A DNA stretch of 64,000 nucleotides from contig JAQGBZ010000004.1 of the NCBI GenBank assembly GCA_034687125.1, positions 248,001 through 312,000 of the forward strand, written 5' to 3'. Positions 1 through 13,278 of the stretch are shown piece after piece. The stretch is from Neelides folsomi. Lineage: Eukaryota; Arthropoda; Collembola; Neelipleona; Neelidae. The stretch's first letter is position 1. The number at the start of each line of letters is the position of its first letter. Made by a program: the position numbers and the translations under genes. Under the pieces are notes generated by a model. The model was not told the DNA's origin. It ran no database searches and saw nothing but the letters and a program-made list of their open reading frames with translations.

Positions 1-3000
1 AAGTAGTTGAGGTTCTCTGAACGTAAACTCTCCCTCTCAGCTGCGAATAAAAGAGAAAGAGGGTGGAATTGTACGTGCGGGGAACTTCTTCCCTTTTCTC
101 GACTTCTCCCCATTCTAACGTATATTCCCGAGGTGGTAGCGAGCGACTCTCTAATATGTATGAAACCACCTTCATATATTAGATCTTATATAGATTCACA
201 AATCCCTTGGCTCTTCTCATCTCGCCTAAAATATTACCCGCCGCGAGGCTTAACATCAACATCATTTACGTACCAAAGGGGGTACAATCTACTCCAAGTC
301 TCCAAGACGTGGAGAATCCAATCCTTTTCTCCAATCCCCCTAAATTGGGCTTATTTGAATAGAAAATTTCCTAATTTTCTGTTCCTACTTACCCAATGAA
401 AACTTCTACTAATTTGATATAAAATTCAATGTTACATCAATTTGTGAATAATTCATTTTATATAAAATAATAAAATTGTTCATTTATATAAAATTGTTTA
501 TATAATAATATATACAAAAATGTATCAGTGGTTGTACCATATACATAGGTAAATGTTACAATGTTTCATAAAAGTATCTAAACTGTGGAAAATGTTTTAT
601 TTGAAATTTCGTCAGTAGATTAGCAAAGCTTTCCCTGTCCTATGATGATCTAAGGCATTAAAGTCTCAAAGTTTGAAAAAGAAATTCTTAATGTTGTGGA
701 TGTAAGAAGTGGTTTGAAAGTTTGTAAAGAATGGAAAGTTTAGTAAAAGTTGGTGAGAGGAAGAAGGGAACCTGAGTCATGTCCGAGGGAATAATAAAAA
801 GATGGTGAAGCAACAACTTGTTTCCTCTTCTAAGCAGTCACTTTCTCATACATAGTAAAAGTTCCTCGTTGCATTACCAACCCCCACAATATATAAATCT
901 ATATAAATCTAGCTGAATAAGGAAAAGCCGATAAAACTCGATTGGAAGAGGCTTGAAAATTGAATTGAGGGTAAAGGCGGAAGAAGTAACTAAAAATGAA
1001 GGGCCGAATCGTTTGAGAGTTCAAGAGACCATAAATTTATTCAAGTCGGAAAAATGCAGTGAGTGAATTTGAAATAGAAAATGAAAGGGGAACTTGAACG
1101 CTCACCAACTTTCCCCGATCCCATTTAGGATTCATAAGTATATTTCATTTTACATTTCTTTTCTTGACAAAGGGGGCCAAACTTCCATTCGGACATTTAA
1201 TGGATGTAAGAAGAAAAGTCCCACTTTAGAATTCCTCCAGAGAGCCAAAAAGAGAGCAAGGTCGATTTATTCCAAATTTATTTGGAATTAGTGAGAAGAG
1301 TGGAAAAATGTAATTTATTAGCTTTGAGTTCATTTCTTGAGTTTTCCCCCTCTTCTCCCTGAGCATAAGTTTATGAGGGGTTTAGCTCATGGGAACGATG
1401 TTTCTCTTTCTTGTAATAATGTAAAACGTATCTGGATACGTAAGTCCTCCAGATAAATTCCAAGATAATTTAAACTTGCCCTATAATAAAAATAGTAAGG
1501 AACAAGTTAATAAGAAAAGTCCACACAGAGGAGCTACAAATTTCAAAACTAAGACTTGGTATATATTTTCATTTGAAAGTGAGGAATTAGTACTCGAAAA
1601 GTTAAACTGTTCCTTCTCGAATTTCAAGGGAGTTGAATGGAACAGGAGTGTAAAAGGAGAGATATGTTTCATTAAGGAAACTCTCCCAACTCTTTCCGCT
1701 CTCCTTTAAAACCCTCCGAGCTGATGAGAACGATGAGTTGAGAGAGTTAGGAGAAAGTCGAGATTATTAAATTTTCACAACTTTCAAAGGATCCCCGACA
1801 CGCTCTTCCGGATTCAGAAACTTGATCCCAAATCATTGTTTTCGGCCTATCCCAAACTTAAATCCAAATAACGTTCCAAGATCAAGATCCTTTCAGATAG
1901 TCCAATTCCTTATGGAATTACAATCCTTAAAAACTTCCCAAGATCTCTCTCCAACAAATCCAAACTACAAATAACAAATGATATAAATTATACATTTTTA
2001 TAAACTTTCCACTTCCATATAACAACCATAATGAGAATAATGACAGACCCGAACATAAAATCTCAATGTCTTGAATATTAAAACTTAATGGACATAACTA
2101 AATATCATTACTTACAAAGACATAACTTAAATATCAGTACTTAAAGTTAGTTCCTAGAAAGAATTCATTATTCTCCACCAAATGAGTTTTTGTATTTTTA
2201 ATAGTCCAGAATTTTTTGTTTCTAAAAGTCAACAAGCTGCCGAGAGCTTGAAAATGAAAGGGAGTTTCCTCCCTTACTTTTTTCTATTAAAAATTGGATA
2301 AAAGTTCTCATTGAGCTCTCTGGTTGTGAAAGTTGACTTTTCTTTGTAGGTTCGTAAGCGAAGAAGTTTCATTTTGATTCCGTTCTGCCTCTCTCGTGAG
2401 TGACGTGACGTGTGTGCTTCATTTGAACCCTCGAATACATTGAGAGAACCGCTTTAGTGGGATGGGGAAAAGGCAATGGGGAAAAAGGCATTCATCCCTC
2501 ATTCTCTTGTAAAAGGGAGAGAGTTGATATTACATTTACCATCTACGCCTTTCTCGCTCTACTTCTCGGCTCCTTCTTTTAGACAAGTTGGGCATTAGAC
2601 GCACTTCTTTGCTCCTTCTTTTCACTCAAAGAAGGAAGTGAAAGACACTTTTCAATCTCCCTCTCTCCTCTTGAAAAAGTTCTCAGCTCTGTAATTAACT
2701 CCACTTTCTATTTGCTCTTGAAAAATCTCACTCGGAATATACAATTACGATCATCGATCTACAATCTATAGGCTGCAATGAACCTCCCTTAACTCAATCC
2801 CTTAACTCTTATACACATCAGTGCAGTGTAGTAGTAGTTATAGATGTACATATGAGGATATGTATTAGAATGTTTCAATCTACAAACAAACTTTCCCTCC
2901 TTTTCGATCTGTATAAAAAGGGAGAGAATGAAAAAGAATGAATTGAACCGAATATTGGATGCGATGAACGTGAGATGAATTCTAAAATTATCCAATCAAA

Positions 3001-4555
3001 ATGGATGTTTTTATCTTTTTTTCATTCCATTCTTCTTTTTACATCTTTTCAGGTTTTTGATAACATTATTTGTTGTAAAAAATAAAAAATATCTTTTTCC
3101 TTTTTAATTATTTTATTCACGCACAAAGAACATCAATAGTAAATACATGTTATTATTGTACCACTACTTCATATTCTTTGCAAAAAAATAATAAGAATTC
3201 TATCCTGCGTATGATTAAAATAGAAGTTTAATTAAAGTTGTAAAATGAATTCATGTTAAGTTTTTTATATACTTATACATTTGGATATTCATTTTGTTTC
3301 ATACAAGGAATAAATTGCGGGATTTTATTTTTTGAAACAAATTAAAACATTTTGTTGCTCTCAAGAAAGCCGTTCGTAAATAAAGTTTCCTTTTGGATTT
3401 AAGTTGAAGTTTTCAATTTCGTTGAAGGGCGTTTCTTCTAATTTAATTTCCTTGTTTTCTTCTCGAGATCCCAACCTTAAGCCTTTTTATACCTCTTCAC
3501 GCAGTCCTTGTTTTAAGTCCCAGTCGTAAAATTTTTCAATATATCTGAAAAAATCTTCATGGGTCTTGTTTTGATGACAAAGGAGGTCTCGTAGAGGAAG
3601 GAATGATGAAGGAATAAGACATCGTTCTTGAATGCCAAAACACAAAGGAACTCTCGCGTTTCATTATACGCTTTATACATACAGAGTGGTGGGGTTTTGG
3701 ACGAATTCTGTAAGCCTACTGATTTCGTCGCCTTTTTATTGTGCTTCTTTCTCTCGTCTTCTACTTCTATGAGTTCAATCCGATTAAGCCGTTCTTTATT
3801 GCCCTAGAATGCCATGAAGTGGAAAAAATTGCTTGCAATTTGTCTTTATGCGAATTTCTCGTCTGTCAGCGGTTTCACCCTTTCAACACTATTACGCGAT
3901 TATACGACTTTCATTCACTCTTTACGACAACAACGTAAATCTCCAATTAACTTGTTAAATTTAATTAACATTTTTTATCATGTGCTGATGTAGCACCCCT
4001 TTTACTTAAATTGGCTTTTAAAGGCTTAAAAATTTCAAAGGCTAAAAAATCGTTTATATTGATTTACCTATAAATTGATATAATCGCCCTTATTGGACCA
4101 AATTTTTGCTCTGTGAGTTATGAGGAATAATAGCTCTGAGCATTTATGGTAAAAGGGTCTATTAAATGTCCATAATTGAACTGCTCCACCACAAATAGGA
4201 AGAAAATGAGGGAGTTGGGGTTGCATTTGCCCATTTTTCCCTACGACCCTTTGTCAAAGATTGATGAGAATTTATCTCCGTCCTCTTATTAAGGAAAGCA
4301 AATTGAAATTTACTGTCCCCACCAAGGTCTATTTTAATCTTAATAAAGATACTCGTAACGATGATCGATGAGATTGACACTCTCACTAACTAAACATTAC
4401 CAAGTCTTAACTTTTCACTCTAATAATGACAAAATAGATTGTACAAAGTAATTCATTCACTTATATGGCTTTAATAGCTAGACTTTAATATTATTTTAAT
4501 CTTCGTTTATTGCAATATCTGCATCTCATAGTTCATCAATCAGTAAGCCTGATAA

Positions 4556-4676
4556 AATGTACCATATATTCACTGTATAATATAAATATATGAACTCTAT
4601 AATGTACATAAGCTGTATAAGCTAATATTGTAAAATAATATATCCACAAAGTACCATACCTATATGTAGTTTTATA
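4556..4676. repeat. TAC/GTA/CATA-rich low-complexity island
   Basis: This stretch is dominated by alternating pyrimidine-purine steps, with repeated pieces such as GTACCATA, GTATAATATA and GTACATAAG. It begins and ends with a GTACCATA motif. It is one of about twenty similar islands in the window and has no fixed repeat period. It may be a degenerate satellite or a recurrent mutational product; no function is visible. Confidence 0.35.
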
Positions 4677-7600
4677 AATGGTCATTTACGATTCATAAGA
4701 TTCATGACAAGAGAATGAAATAATGTTCAAATGTCAAATAATTTAATGATAATGTTCATTAAAGCATAAATGCATAAATGTCTGGATACTTCATGTATTG
4801 TCATTGTGAATATTTTGGTAATTGGGAGAGTAAAATGTCAAAATTGGGGCAGTAAAGTACCTGGGCTAATAAAGTGGTCCTAATGTCGTTACAAGTGAGG
4901 AGAATGAAAGAATCATAAATTGTAGGCAAAGAGAAAACCTATTGGACCGAAAAATGATTTGTCAAAGGTGAAAAATGTTCCGGTCCCTCCAGCCAAAAAA
5001 TTGCTATTTCCTATGAGGTTCGAGCTTTTGGTTGAGCCCTGGGATTATTTAAGGTCTGAAAGAAGATCAGGGATGCTTGAAATTCCTATATCATTTTTTA
5101 CTCCCCAACATTTCTTGTCAAGGAAGGGTTCCGATGTTGGGGAGAACTCCATGTGGTGCAGTGGAAGAACGATGGGGGGAAATCACCCTTTATGCAAAAT
5201 AAGAAAAAGAAGGATAAAAGTCCTACCATTAGAAAGCCATCACTCGAAAGGGAAGATTCAAGATTCCCTTTAAAATCCAATGCTCCCTCCATGGTTGGAT
5301 GAAAAAAGAAGAAAAGAATTGAAATGAAAAGAAAGAAATTTTTTAAAAAGCTTTTTTTACTCTTAATAGAAAATCTATTCCAATTTTCTCTTAGAAAATA
5401 GCTTTGCATGTTTACCAGTTTCTCATAAGTGCTATTCAAAAATCTCATTATTTTGCAATTTACAAAATTAGCATCATTATTTTCACTACTAAAGTTCTTC
5501 TAAACCAACTTGCGAAATTATATAGAGTTAAATAAATGTAATTTTATTGAAGAATGGTTTTGATTCTTTGTTTCTAGTTTTGACTTTTTGATTTTTATCC
5601 TCAATGGCGAAAGTCTAAAATCTCTAACAGCTAAAAGGATTAATTGGGGAAAGGATGTTGATTTTAATTATTTAGAAGTTGTAATAAATCAGTAAAGTTG
5701 AGGAAGGAAATAATTCCTTTGAGCTAATGAGGTGATTTTCACAATGTGAGAGATGTGTAAAACGCATTTAATTAAAAGAAGGGGAGTGGGAAAGGCATTA
5801 GTCTTTGGAACGAGGGAGGGTGGCGGACCAAGGCGAAGAAGGAATGTGAGACAAAGCTGGTGATTGAGTGCGGTCGTGCTAAGATAGGGAAATGCCTGGA
5901 CCCCAATAATAATATGTAGTGTTAATGAAGGAATTAATCCTGGCAGAGAGGAAGGAAAATCTCTTCCCTTTTGTTTTTCCACTTTGTCGACTTTAGTTAT
6001 TTACGAAAATTGCCCTCACGCCTCAGAGCACATGTTAAATATTAGTCTCCCATCCCTTTCTTTCTCTCTCAGCCCTTCGCGATGCATCGTGGTCCCAAAA
6101 GGAACTGATTTTAATAGATATGCAAAAGACTGAACTTTAAACTCTTTCCAACAATTTTACTTCCCTTTTATTTTAGAGCTCACTTATACGAATACCATAC
6201 ATTAATGCAAATAAGTTTTAACCAATAAACTTAAAAACACTTTACAATATAATATATTGTATAGCTTCTTTGGTTTTAAATGCTTTTATTCAATATTTAT
6301 TCAATATATGGGAAATATATTCGAATTGCATAATTTAATCATTTTCATTTGCAAAAATGCCAAAGTTGATAAAACTATATTATTTATGCAAAAATTGAAT
6401 AATGGAACTCTTTTGCTAAAAAAAAAAGTTAAACTAAAGTGGAAAAGTAAGTTACTTCAAGGGATAGTTTATGCATGTTATGTCAATGTGCATTATTAAA
6501 TTATGTACACTTTCAGTTTTTTCATCAAAACTTTGTAAATTTCACATATGTTTGTGTGCATAATTTGCATTTTAATATGAGCCCAGATTTAGCCGAAATG
6601 GAAAAGTGTATAAGAGACTACTCCTGGAATTCGCAAGAATTCGCCAAATCAGGGGAAAGTTTCCACAAAGGTGGCCTTTATTATTCTGAAAGAGGAAAAG
6701 TTCTGAGGCTTTGGCTGGTTATTATTCAATAGCATTCCACAAAGCAGAGGAGTCCTTAGTGGAAAGCATAAGCATGGACATTTCCTCAAAGATCTCTTTA
6801 AAGATAAGTTTGGAGAAGACGAGTGTCGTGTATGTGCACTGAGGATCCAATCTCTTTCAAAACATTTTCCCTCCCATCTTCTCCCATACATTACGATCCA
6901 TTCAACCTCCTCAATGGAAAATTTCCTTTGACTGAATAAAAGAGAAAAAATCATTCCTATTCAAACCTCTCTTTACTATTCATAAGCAAATATTCACTTC
7001 TCCGCTCCTCCTCAATTCTGATATTGGAGGAAATAGGGAAAAAGTCATTTTTATAATGCGTTTAGCTCCGATTTGTGTCAGCTCCCAGATTCGGATTTAT
7101 CGATGAGTTCGAATTTTCAATATTCTTAAAAATGCCCTTTGACATCAAATATCTTTCTATTTTCAATTTTATCAATTTTATCTATCCTTATGCTATACAT
7201 TTAATTAATAAAGTATAATTTAAAATTAAAAAACGTCTGAAAAATATAAATTTCACCAATGGAGATTGTAATCTAAATGTAATGTATCATATTTAACTCT
7301 TATTGTCAATCTAAATGATATGATGGGAGAAAAAAGTTTCATTTAATGAACTTGGGCTGAAATAGTTGTAGAAAATTTGGAAATAAATGGTTTAACTTGT
7401 GGAGTTGAATGATGGTAAATTTAATTTCCTCTCAACGCTTGATGGATCGGGTTGAGATGGAAAAGGCTTCAAATTTAAGGCGAAAGTGAGAAACTTCCCA
7501 ACACTTGGAACAAGTGAAAGAAAAGAGCGGCAAAGGCCAACAAGATTCCCTCAACCTCCTTTTCATAACGTTGAATCATTTTTCTTCCCTGGCATTTTCA

Positions 7601-9094
7601 AGAGAGAGAGAGAATGACAAATTTTCTAACTTTCGGACGGATAACACATCAAAGTCAAAGGAACAACAGAGGCCGATATTAACCCGCATGTAGAGCGACT
7701 GAGGCGTTCCGTACATAACTTTATGAAAGGGCACAAGATAGACTTTATCCATTCTCCTCCCAACTTTTTCATCTCTTCTGTTTCAACCAGCATTAGAGAA
7801 AGTTGGGACGGAACATCTTCATCAAAAGAATTCCAAGGAACTCTCAACTCACACCTATGGCAAAATTCTCCCTCTCATCTTCTTGATTGATAAATGCCAA
7901 CAGCCATTTGTCTTTCCCTTTGAACACTCAACTACATATAAGATGGGCAACTTACTCATACCAAGATTAGAATTACTTTTATATAAACTCATACAACCTA
8001 TTACACTTAAGGTTGGCTTTATGAAATTGAAATTTCGCAGTATTTTATTTAGCTTCGTTTCATTTCACTTTTATTACAGCTTTCACTCGACCTTTTAACT
8101 CCTAACCACTTTCATGTTCGGAATTTCAAAGGACGGGGAAAGCCAATCATGAAGAACTAATATAACAATTGATAATAAAAGAGGAAAATTTAAGAAGTGA
8201 AATTGAGCGGAAGTTTTACTTTTAAAAAATGCAATAAAAATACCATCTTGATCTTTCCTTTTTTATCAAAGATGTATGAAATACTTGAATGGTTGGAAGA
8301 AATGATAAAAAAGCTATGAGCCATTTTTGCAAGTTTCACAGTAAAATAAATGTTGAATTTGCTAAAATGAATTTGTTAAGTATGTAAGTACTTTCTCGAA
8401 AGAGCTACAATTTGAATATTTATGTATAAAGTAAGTACATTCTATTTAATTAATTGATATTTATTAAATTGACTGCATTTGTGGGATCATATAACTGATA
8501 TAAAACCATATTGATCGTTTCAGTATTAAAAAAATCAATTGAATTGAATGAAAAAGAATTAAGACAAGAGAGCTAAAGCCAAGATGGTCCATAAAATGAT
8601 CCTTGAAGTAAATCCATTGACTTTGTGCTAAGGTTTTAAAAAACGCTGACTGGTTCCGTTTTCACACTCCATTGTGCCCTGATCTTACGCTCTCAAAAAG
8701 TCTCTTTAATGTTGCGTAATTCGGTTGAACCATCGTGTGGGTAAGTCATGTAGCTCTCCATGATTTCTCTCCTACTCGAATTCTCCCATGGTTCAATAAC
8801 CATTGGTTCGATTTCAAATGGAATTTCAATTCATTTTCTAAATCTCTTCTGCAGAGTCCAATTGGAATTTCTTTTAAGTCCTTTTATGCAGATGCGGAGA
8901 TGATGAGAAGGAGGTTGACAATGAGAGAATAAAATGAATAAAATGCTTATCGACATACGCTGAAAGGACAATTCTCCTTTCCCAGTCTCTTTCAGGGAAT
9001 GTGTTGGCGATAATCCGGCCGAGAGGGAAATCTGGGCAGAGGGAGATTGGGGATGGAAAAATAGAATATCCGGACGAATAATATCCCTGGAAAA

Positions 9095-9111
9095 CATCCA
9101 TCCATCCATCC
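9095..9111. repeat. Short (CATC)n microsatellite
   Basis: Four consecutive CATC units followed by C, flanked by unrelated sequence. It is too short to indicate more than ordinary slippage. Confidence 0.8.
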
Positions 9112-9420
9112 GTGTGTTCGACGACGCACTTGGGCTGTCCTTCACACTCGCGCTTTAATAATAACAATGTACAGGGGACTTGCTTTGGATTTCAAACTCG
9201 TTCGCATTTTATCTGGAGCCCCAACGAGGCGGCTTAACACTCTCCGCTATTCATCTCCAGGATGATCCATTGACAATGAAAAGGTTATAAGTATTAAGTA
9301 TAGAAAGTCCATTTCCTCTTTGCACTTTCATGAGGGGCGATCTTGATTGCTATTCCTCATCTGTATTGACAAGTGGTCGCTTTTCTTTGAGAACTACAAA
9401 GGGTAGAAATCTGCCTATAC

Positions 9421-9500
9421 TTACAATATACAACAACTGCATTTATAATATATTGTACAGTATGGTATGTATCGTATATGTACTATTTGTATTGTATATT
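9421..9500. repeat. TAC/GTA/CATA-rich low-complexity island
   Basis: The stretch contains ATATTGTACAGTATGG, GTATCGTATATGTAC and TTGTATTGTATATTC in close succession. It belongs to the same class as the islands at 4556, 39960, 42561, 45701, 50031 and 58384. Several pieces are self-complementary (TATATTGTACAGTATGG nearly so), so weak hairpins are possible. Confidence 0.35.
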
Positions 9501-11885
9501 CACAGTTTTTTTAACTTTAGCTGAATTGTTGAGCTCATGTAATATTATTTTTATTTGAGTAATCCTTTACATATACGGTAATGCGTAATGCATTTTAAAA
9601 ACATTCGACCAAGCTTAGAATTGTAAAAAAGTGTGATTGTGTCATTTTTTTGTTTTTTGAACAAAGCTGCCATGATTTGAAAGGGATTAAAAAGGTTATG
9701 ATGAAGTAAAGATGAAATTTTACAACTATTTAAATGTAAACATGTGGCTAACTAACAAACTAACATTAAATGCATGATATTTATTAGCTTGAATTTTAAT
9801 CAGTAAGGCATGGTGCATGGTGTAGTTATTTGTCAGTCTTGTTTGCATTTCTCAAAGAGATTGAGTTGAGATTTTCTGTAGGGGTTCAAGTTGTTCAACC
9901 CTGAGACTGGGATTCAAATGCACGTGCTGTGCTTCATTATTATTATCATTTTATCATTTGGATTCGTATAGGAGTGAGAGGGCCAAAGTGGAATATGAGG
10001 ATGAACACCATTGGATTCCCTATCTACTGCTTTGGTCTTCAAACTTCGCTTTGTCATTCGACGGGACAGCTTTCAATCTAAATGCTAATCTTCATCATTT
10101 TTATTCAATCGTCATAATTTCCGTTCCCCGATCCGAAAGGAGTACTTAACCCTCGGTAGATGAAGGGCTTATTCCAAGACCAACAATAGTTGATTTTCAT
10201 CACTCCAACTCTATTGTTCATAAATGGAGAAAAAACAATCATTTTTCCCTCCATTTTCTTTGTATTAAATGGTTTACTTATAGGCGAATGAGTCGGAGAT
10301 TTTTTAAACCTTTTCGTTTTTATAATCTTTCAAGATGAAATTGAACAAGTTGAAACAAGCCGTTAAATGATAAAATGATAAAGTGGTCTTTTTTGTTCTT
10401 TGGGTGGAATTAAGAGAAAATTGCTTTTACCTTCAGATCTACCTTAAAAGGACATTTTCAAATTCCGTGATTAAGCGAAAGATGAAATCTTTTTGTTAAA
10501 AGACTTCCGATTCTTGAAAATTCATGCATGGCTTATCTTACCAACCAACACACTGGAAAATAATTTTTTAGAACTCTGACTAATGTAAAAGTACCCAAAT
10601 ACGTGCATTTAACATATAACTGTTACAAAAGTTGTTAAAAGTGTATTTTGTAATTCATCATAAAACGAACCAGTTATGTATGAAATTTTGAGTACATACC
10701 TTAGTTTGACATTTAACCAAGTCATTTGTGAAACATTAGATTTGTGACTTTGTGAGTCAAGCACTCAAATATGCATAATATTTTTTTCCCTTGTTCATTA
10801 AAATCTAGAGCCATGAGTCGTTCAAATTGTAAAGGAATGACGAATGTTGGCTTCAACGACGACAAAATTTATTGCTTTGTCATTGTATTTACCATTTTTA
10901 TTAATTGTCCAATTATTGCAATTACAATAAAGTCGTTATTTTAAACAAACGGTTTATTTTCTCCAGCCAATTAAAATTTAAATAAATATTGATAATATTA
11001 AATATATTCGAACTTTAATAGATTGAAATATCATCAGTATTTTATTTCATGAATAAAAATGAGAAAATTAAAGGAAATACAAAGGCGTGAATAATGTGGG
11101 TGTATAAGAATGCAATTTTACTTATATAGTTTAAGTACGTGCCCGGGTATCAGATTTAACGGGTAGAAAATGAAATATTCCACACTCATATTTCTTCGAT
11201 AAGTAAATTAGATATTGTTCCAAGGGGTGACATAAAAAAGATAAGGCGAGTGCCGACGAGGTTTTGGGCTTTAATCTTCCTGAGGTTTGCGGAGAAAAAA
11301 TGGGGGAAACGATGAGGTTTTAAGAGAAAAGACCAAGTCGGGGAAAAATGTGAAGAGGGGAGAACTTTTCACGTGTTGTTATAGCGTATGTGGAGTGGTC
11401 GAAGAATGTATTTGTGTAATAGTATATCTCTCACCCTCACCGCTATCCGGGGATCCAAAGTTGACTTTTGAGGTTTGAGCCCTTGACTTTCATTCGGGGG
11501 GTTTTTGGGCAGAGTGGGAAGAAGCGACAGGACATTAGTTAGACGTGGGGAAAAGGAAGCCAAAGTGAGGCGGAAGAGACGTAAAAAATGAGGGACCCGC
11601 TACGATGTCTCAATGAGTCCCGGAGGTCATATCATCTGACTCGAGTGGTTCGGAGGAAACCGATAATTGTGGAAATCCGAGAACCGCGAGAAAAATTCGT
11701 CTCTTTATTTCGATCCCAACAACCCCTCGACCTATCGTCCCTTGCATCATTGAAGTTAATCCCTCTGATTTCTCCTTTTCGCCTCTTCACTTTCTCACTC
11801 GATGAGTTTCTCGAACTGATTCGCTTTTTCATCAGCTCAGAAAGGAAACTTTGTATATATTATTATACCATAAATACCATAATAC

Positions 11886-12266
11886 TATAGTTCATTCCCA
11901 AAATCGGTGCAGATGAGTTTGAAAAACTCGCATATAATTTCCAGAGATACGAATTACAATTTAATGGTGACAATTAATTGTAGTATTGCATATGCAATAT
12001 TTAAACCAATTCATTACTCATCTACAAAATACATACATAACTATTTCAATAACATTTCATTGCATTTGAATTTTATTGATGTTTTAATGCAAGAATAAAA
12101 TAATGAAATTGAGGCCAAAATATAAAATAAACATTAAACATTTTCAAAAACAATATAAATTAGCATTACTACAATTAATAGTAACAGTGAAATTGTAATT
12201 CGTATCTCTGGAAATTATATGCGAGTTTTTCAAACTCACCTACACCGATTTTGGGAATGAACTATA
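11886..12266. mobile_element. Snapback MITE with ~100-bp inverted arms
   Basis: The left arm (11886 to about 11990) and the reverse complement of the right arm (about 12162-12266) both begin TATAGTTCATTCCCAAAATC. They differ at about 2 positions in the first 77, then become more diverged until about position 105. The central ~170 bp is AT-rich and noncoding. A perfect 16-bp palindrome centred on GCATATGC lies at 11984-11999, at the inner edge of the left arm. There is no transposase and no clear target-site duplication beyond a possible TA. The structure fits a foldback or MITE-type non-autonomous DNA transposon, and the close arm identity suggests fairly recent origin or gene conversion. Superfamily not assigned. 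Confidence 0.85.
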
Positions 12267-12403
12267 TGTATTTTTAATACAAATAGGATTAAATGTTATG
12301 ATTTCACCGGACGTCATAGCTGATAACTTTTAAACAAAATTTTAATCTACCTTTATAAAATTTCAGTCTTTGTAACTATTAAAGGAACTCTTCTCAATTA
12401 CTA

Positions 12404-12816
12404 CAACAGCGGGGGCTGAATTTTAAATGTCAATCTGACCGGAATCTTTCCGTATAAAACATGACAGGCCCTTTTTTTAATTAACCCAATCGTCTTCGAG
12501 AAATCTGCGACAATGTGGGTTTTGGAGAGGAGAAACACTACACTTTTGAAATATTTTGGAAAAGTTGGCGAGTTTGAGTTTGACGTACGCTCATAGGGAA
12601 ACGTTTTTTCGCAAATTCTTTCCCTCTCTTGCCTGATTCTTTATGATTAAAAAAATTGTGTGCGGCTCCGGGCCCACAATGTGCCAGGAGCGGATCGTTC
12701 CTGTCCGTCCCGACCTTCTGGCTAGGGTAATACCCGAATCGGGTGGCAAATGCCAAACTCTGTGACATTGTCATGATCTTAAGAGGTTTGTAATATTAAT
12801 TCAGCCCACACTGTTG
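12404..12816. mobile_element. TA-flanked MITE, ends CAACAG...CTGTTG
   Basis: Reading inward from the TA at 12402-12403 and from the TA at 12817-12818, the two ends match at about 19 of 21 bases (TACAACAG, then GGGCTGAATT with two substitutions between). The arms then diverge quickly. The interior is GC-richer than its surroundings at 12660-12770 and holds an open frame of 78 codons on the minus strand (12538-12774) with no recognised domain. The flanking TA dinucleotides fit Tc1/mariner-type insertion. It lies 137 bp after the snapback element and 33 bp before the next element. Confidence 0.6.
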
Positions 12817-12849
12817 TAATAAGAGCTAAATGTCGACGGATTACCTAAA

Positions 12850-13256
12850 TACAAGGTGGGCCCGACTTAACCCGGTTTTTTTAATCAGTCAGAATTGTAA
12901 TGAGATTGATGATTAAAATCTATTAATATGCGCGTTCGATGGGTATTACATTACATTATTATGTAGCAAACTATAAGCTGAATTGCTTAAACAATAATTA
13001 AACGACAGACACTTTCTCTTGAGAAAGTTTGATTTTCCCATTTTCATGTCTTTTGTCTCGTTTTCCAAATTTATTATGGAAATGTGGAAGGTCGTTTACA
13101 ACGCTGTCTTGAAGTTAATGGAGGTCATGTCACGAATTAAGTCTATTGTACTTAATATAACATGTATGTAGAATATAATTACTAATTTAAAGAAATTTGA
13201 TTGAAAATTAAATGTGATTGATTAAAAAAACCTGGTTAAGTCCGGCCCACCTTGTA
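12850..13256 (+). mobile_element. Internally deleted Tc1/mariner element
   Basis: The terminal inverted repeats begin TACAAGGTGGGCC at both ends. About 41 bases of the left end (12850-12890) match the reverse complement of the right end with three differences, including the shared run of seven T. Both ends start with TA, the Tc1/mariner target. The right half retains the transposase C-terminus (see 13063-13140), but the catalytic domain is missing. At about 407 bp against the usual 1.2-1.7 kb, this is a deletion derivative mobilised, if at all, in trans. Confidence 0.85.
13063..13140 (+). pseudogene. Tc1/mariner transposase C-terminal remnant
   Basis: Translating toward the TAA at 13138-13140 gives a peptide ending EGRLQRCLEVNGGHVTN. 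The pattern R-L-x-x-C-[I/L]-x-x-x-G-G-H just before the stop is typical of IS630/Tc1/mariner transposase C-termini. The stop lies 116 bp before the right inverted repeat end, a normal spacing for an intact element. The frame is closed upstream by a stop at 13030-13032, and no DDE/D catalytic core or helix-turn-helix remains. Family assignment by motif recognition only. Confidence 0.7.
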
Positions 13257-13278
13257 CACTGATATTTTATAATTAAAG

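Larger units (their letters stand above)
1..11885. other. Intergenic or intronic spacer, no supportable gene
   Basis: Both strands carry only scattered open frames of up to about 130 codons. None shows a recognisable domain, and most of the longer ones lie in the GC-richer purine-rich or pyrimidine-rich blocks where stops are rare by composition. AT-rich stretches (for example 420-600, 3050-3350, 6200-6560, 8380-8560 and 10900-11120) alternate with these blocks. TAC/GTA-rich islands occur near 530, 2820-2870, 4556-4676 and 9421-9500. A short CATC run lies at 9095-9111. Exons of a gene with long introns cannot be excluded. Confidence 0.6.

Noticed and set aside
7-399. 130-codon open frame at the left edge
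   Set aside because: It starts at TTG rather than ATG, has no recognisable domain, and sits in a block where stops are scarce by composition.
10560-10725. Weak inverted similarity (CATATAACTG / CAGTTATGTATG)
   Set aside because: Only about ten bases match, with no TA or other target duplication; not enough for a mobile element.
11588-11890. 100-codon plus-strand frame with an overlapping minus-strand frame
   Set aside because: Open frames on both strands of the same GC-richer block, no domain, and the last codons run into the snapback element.
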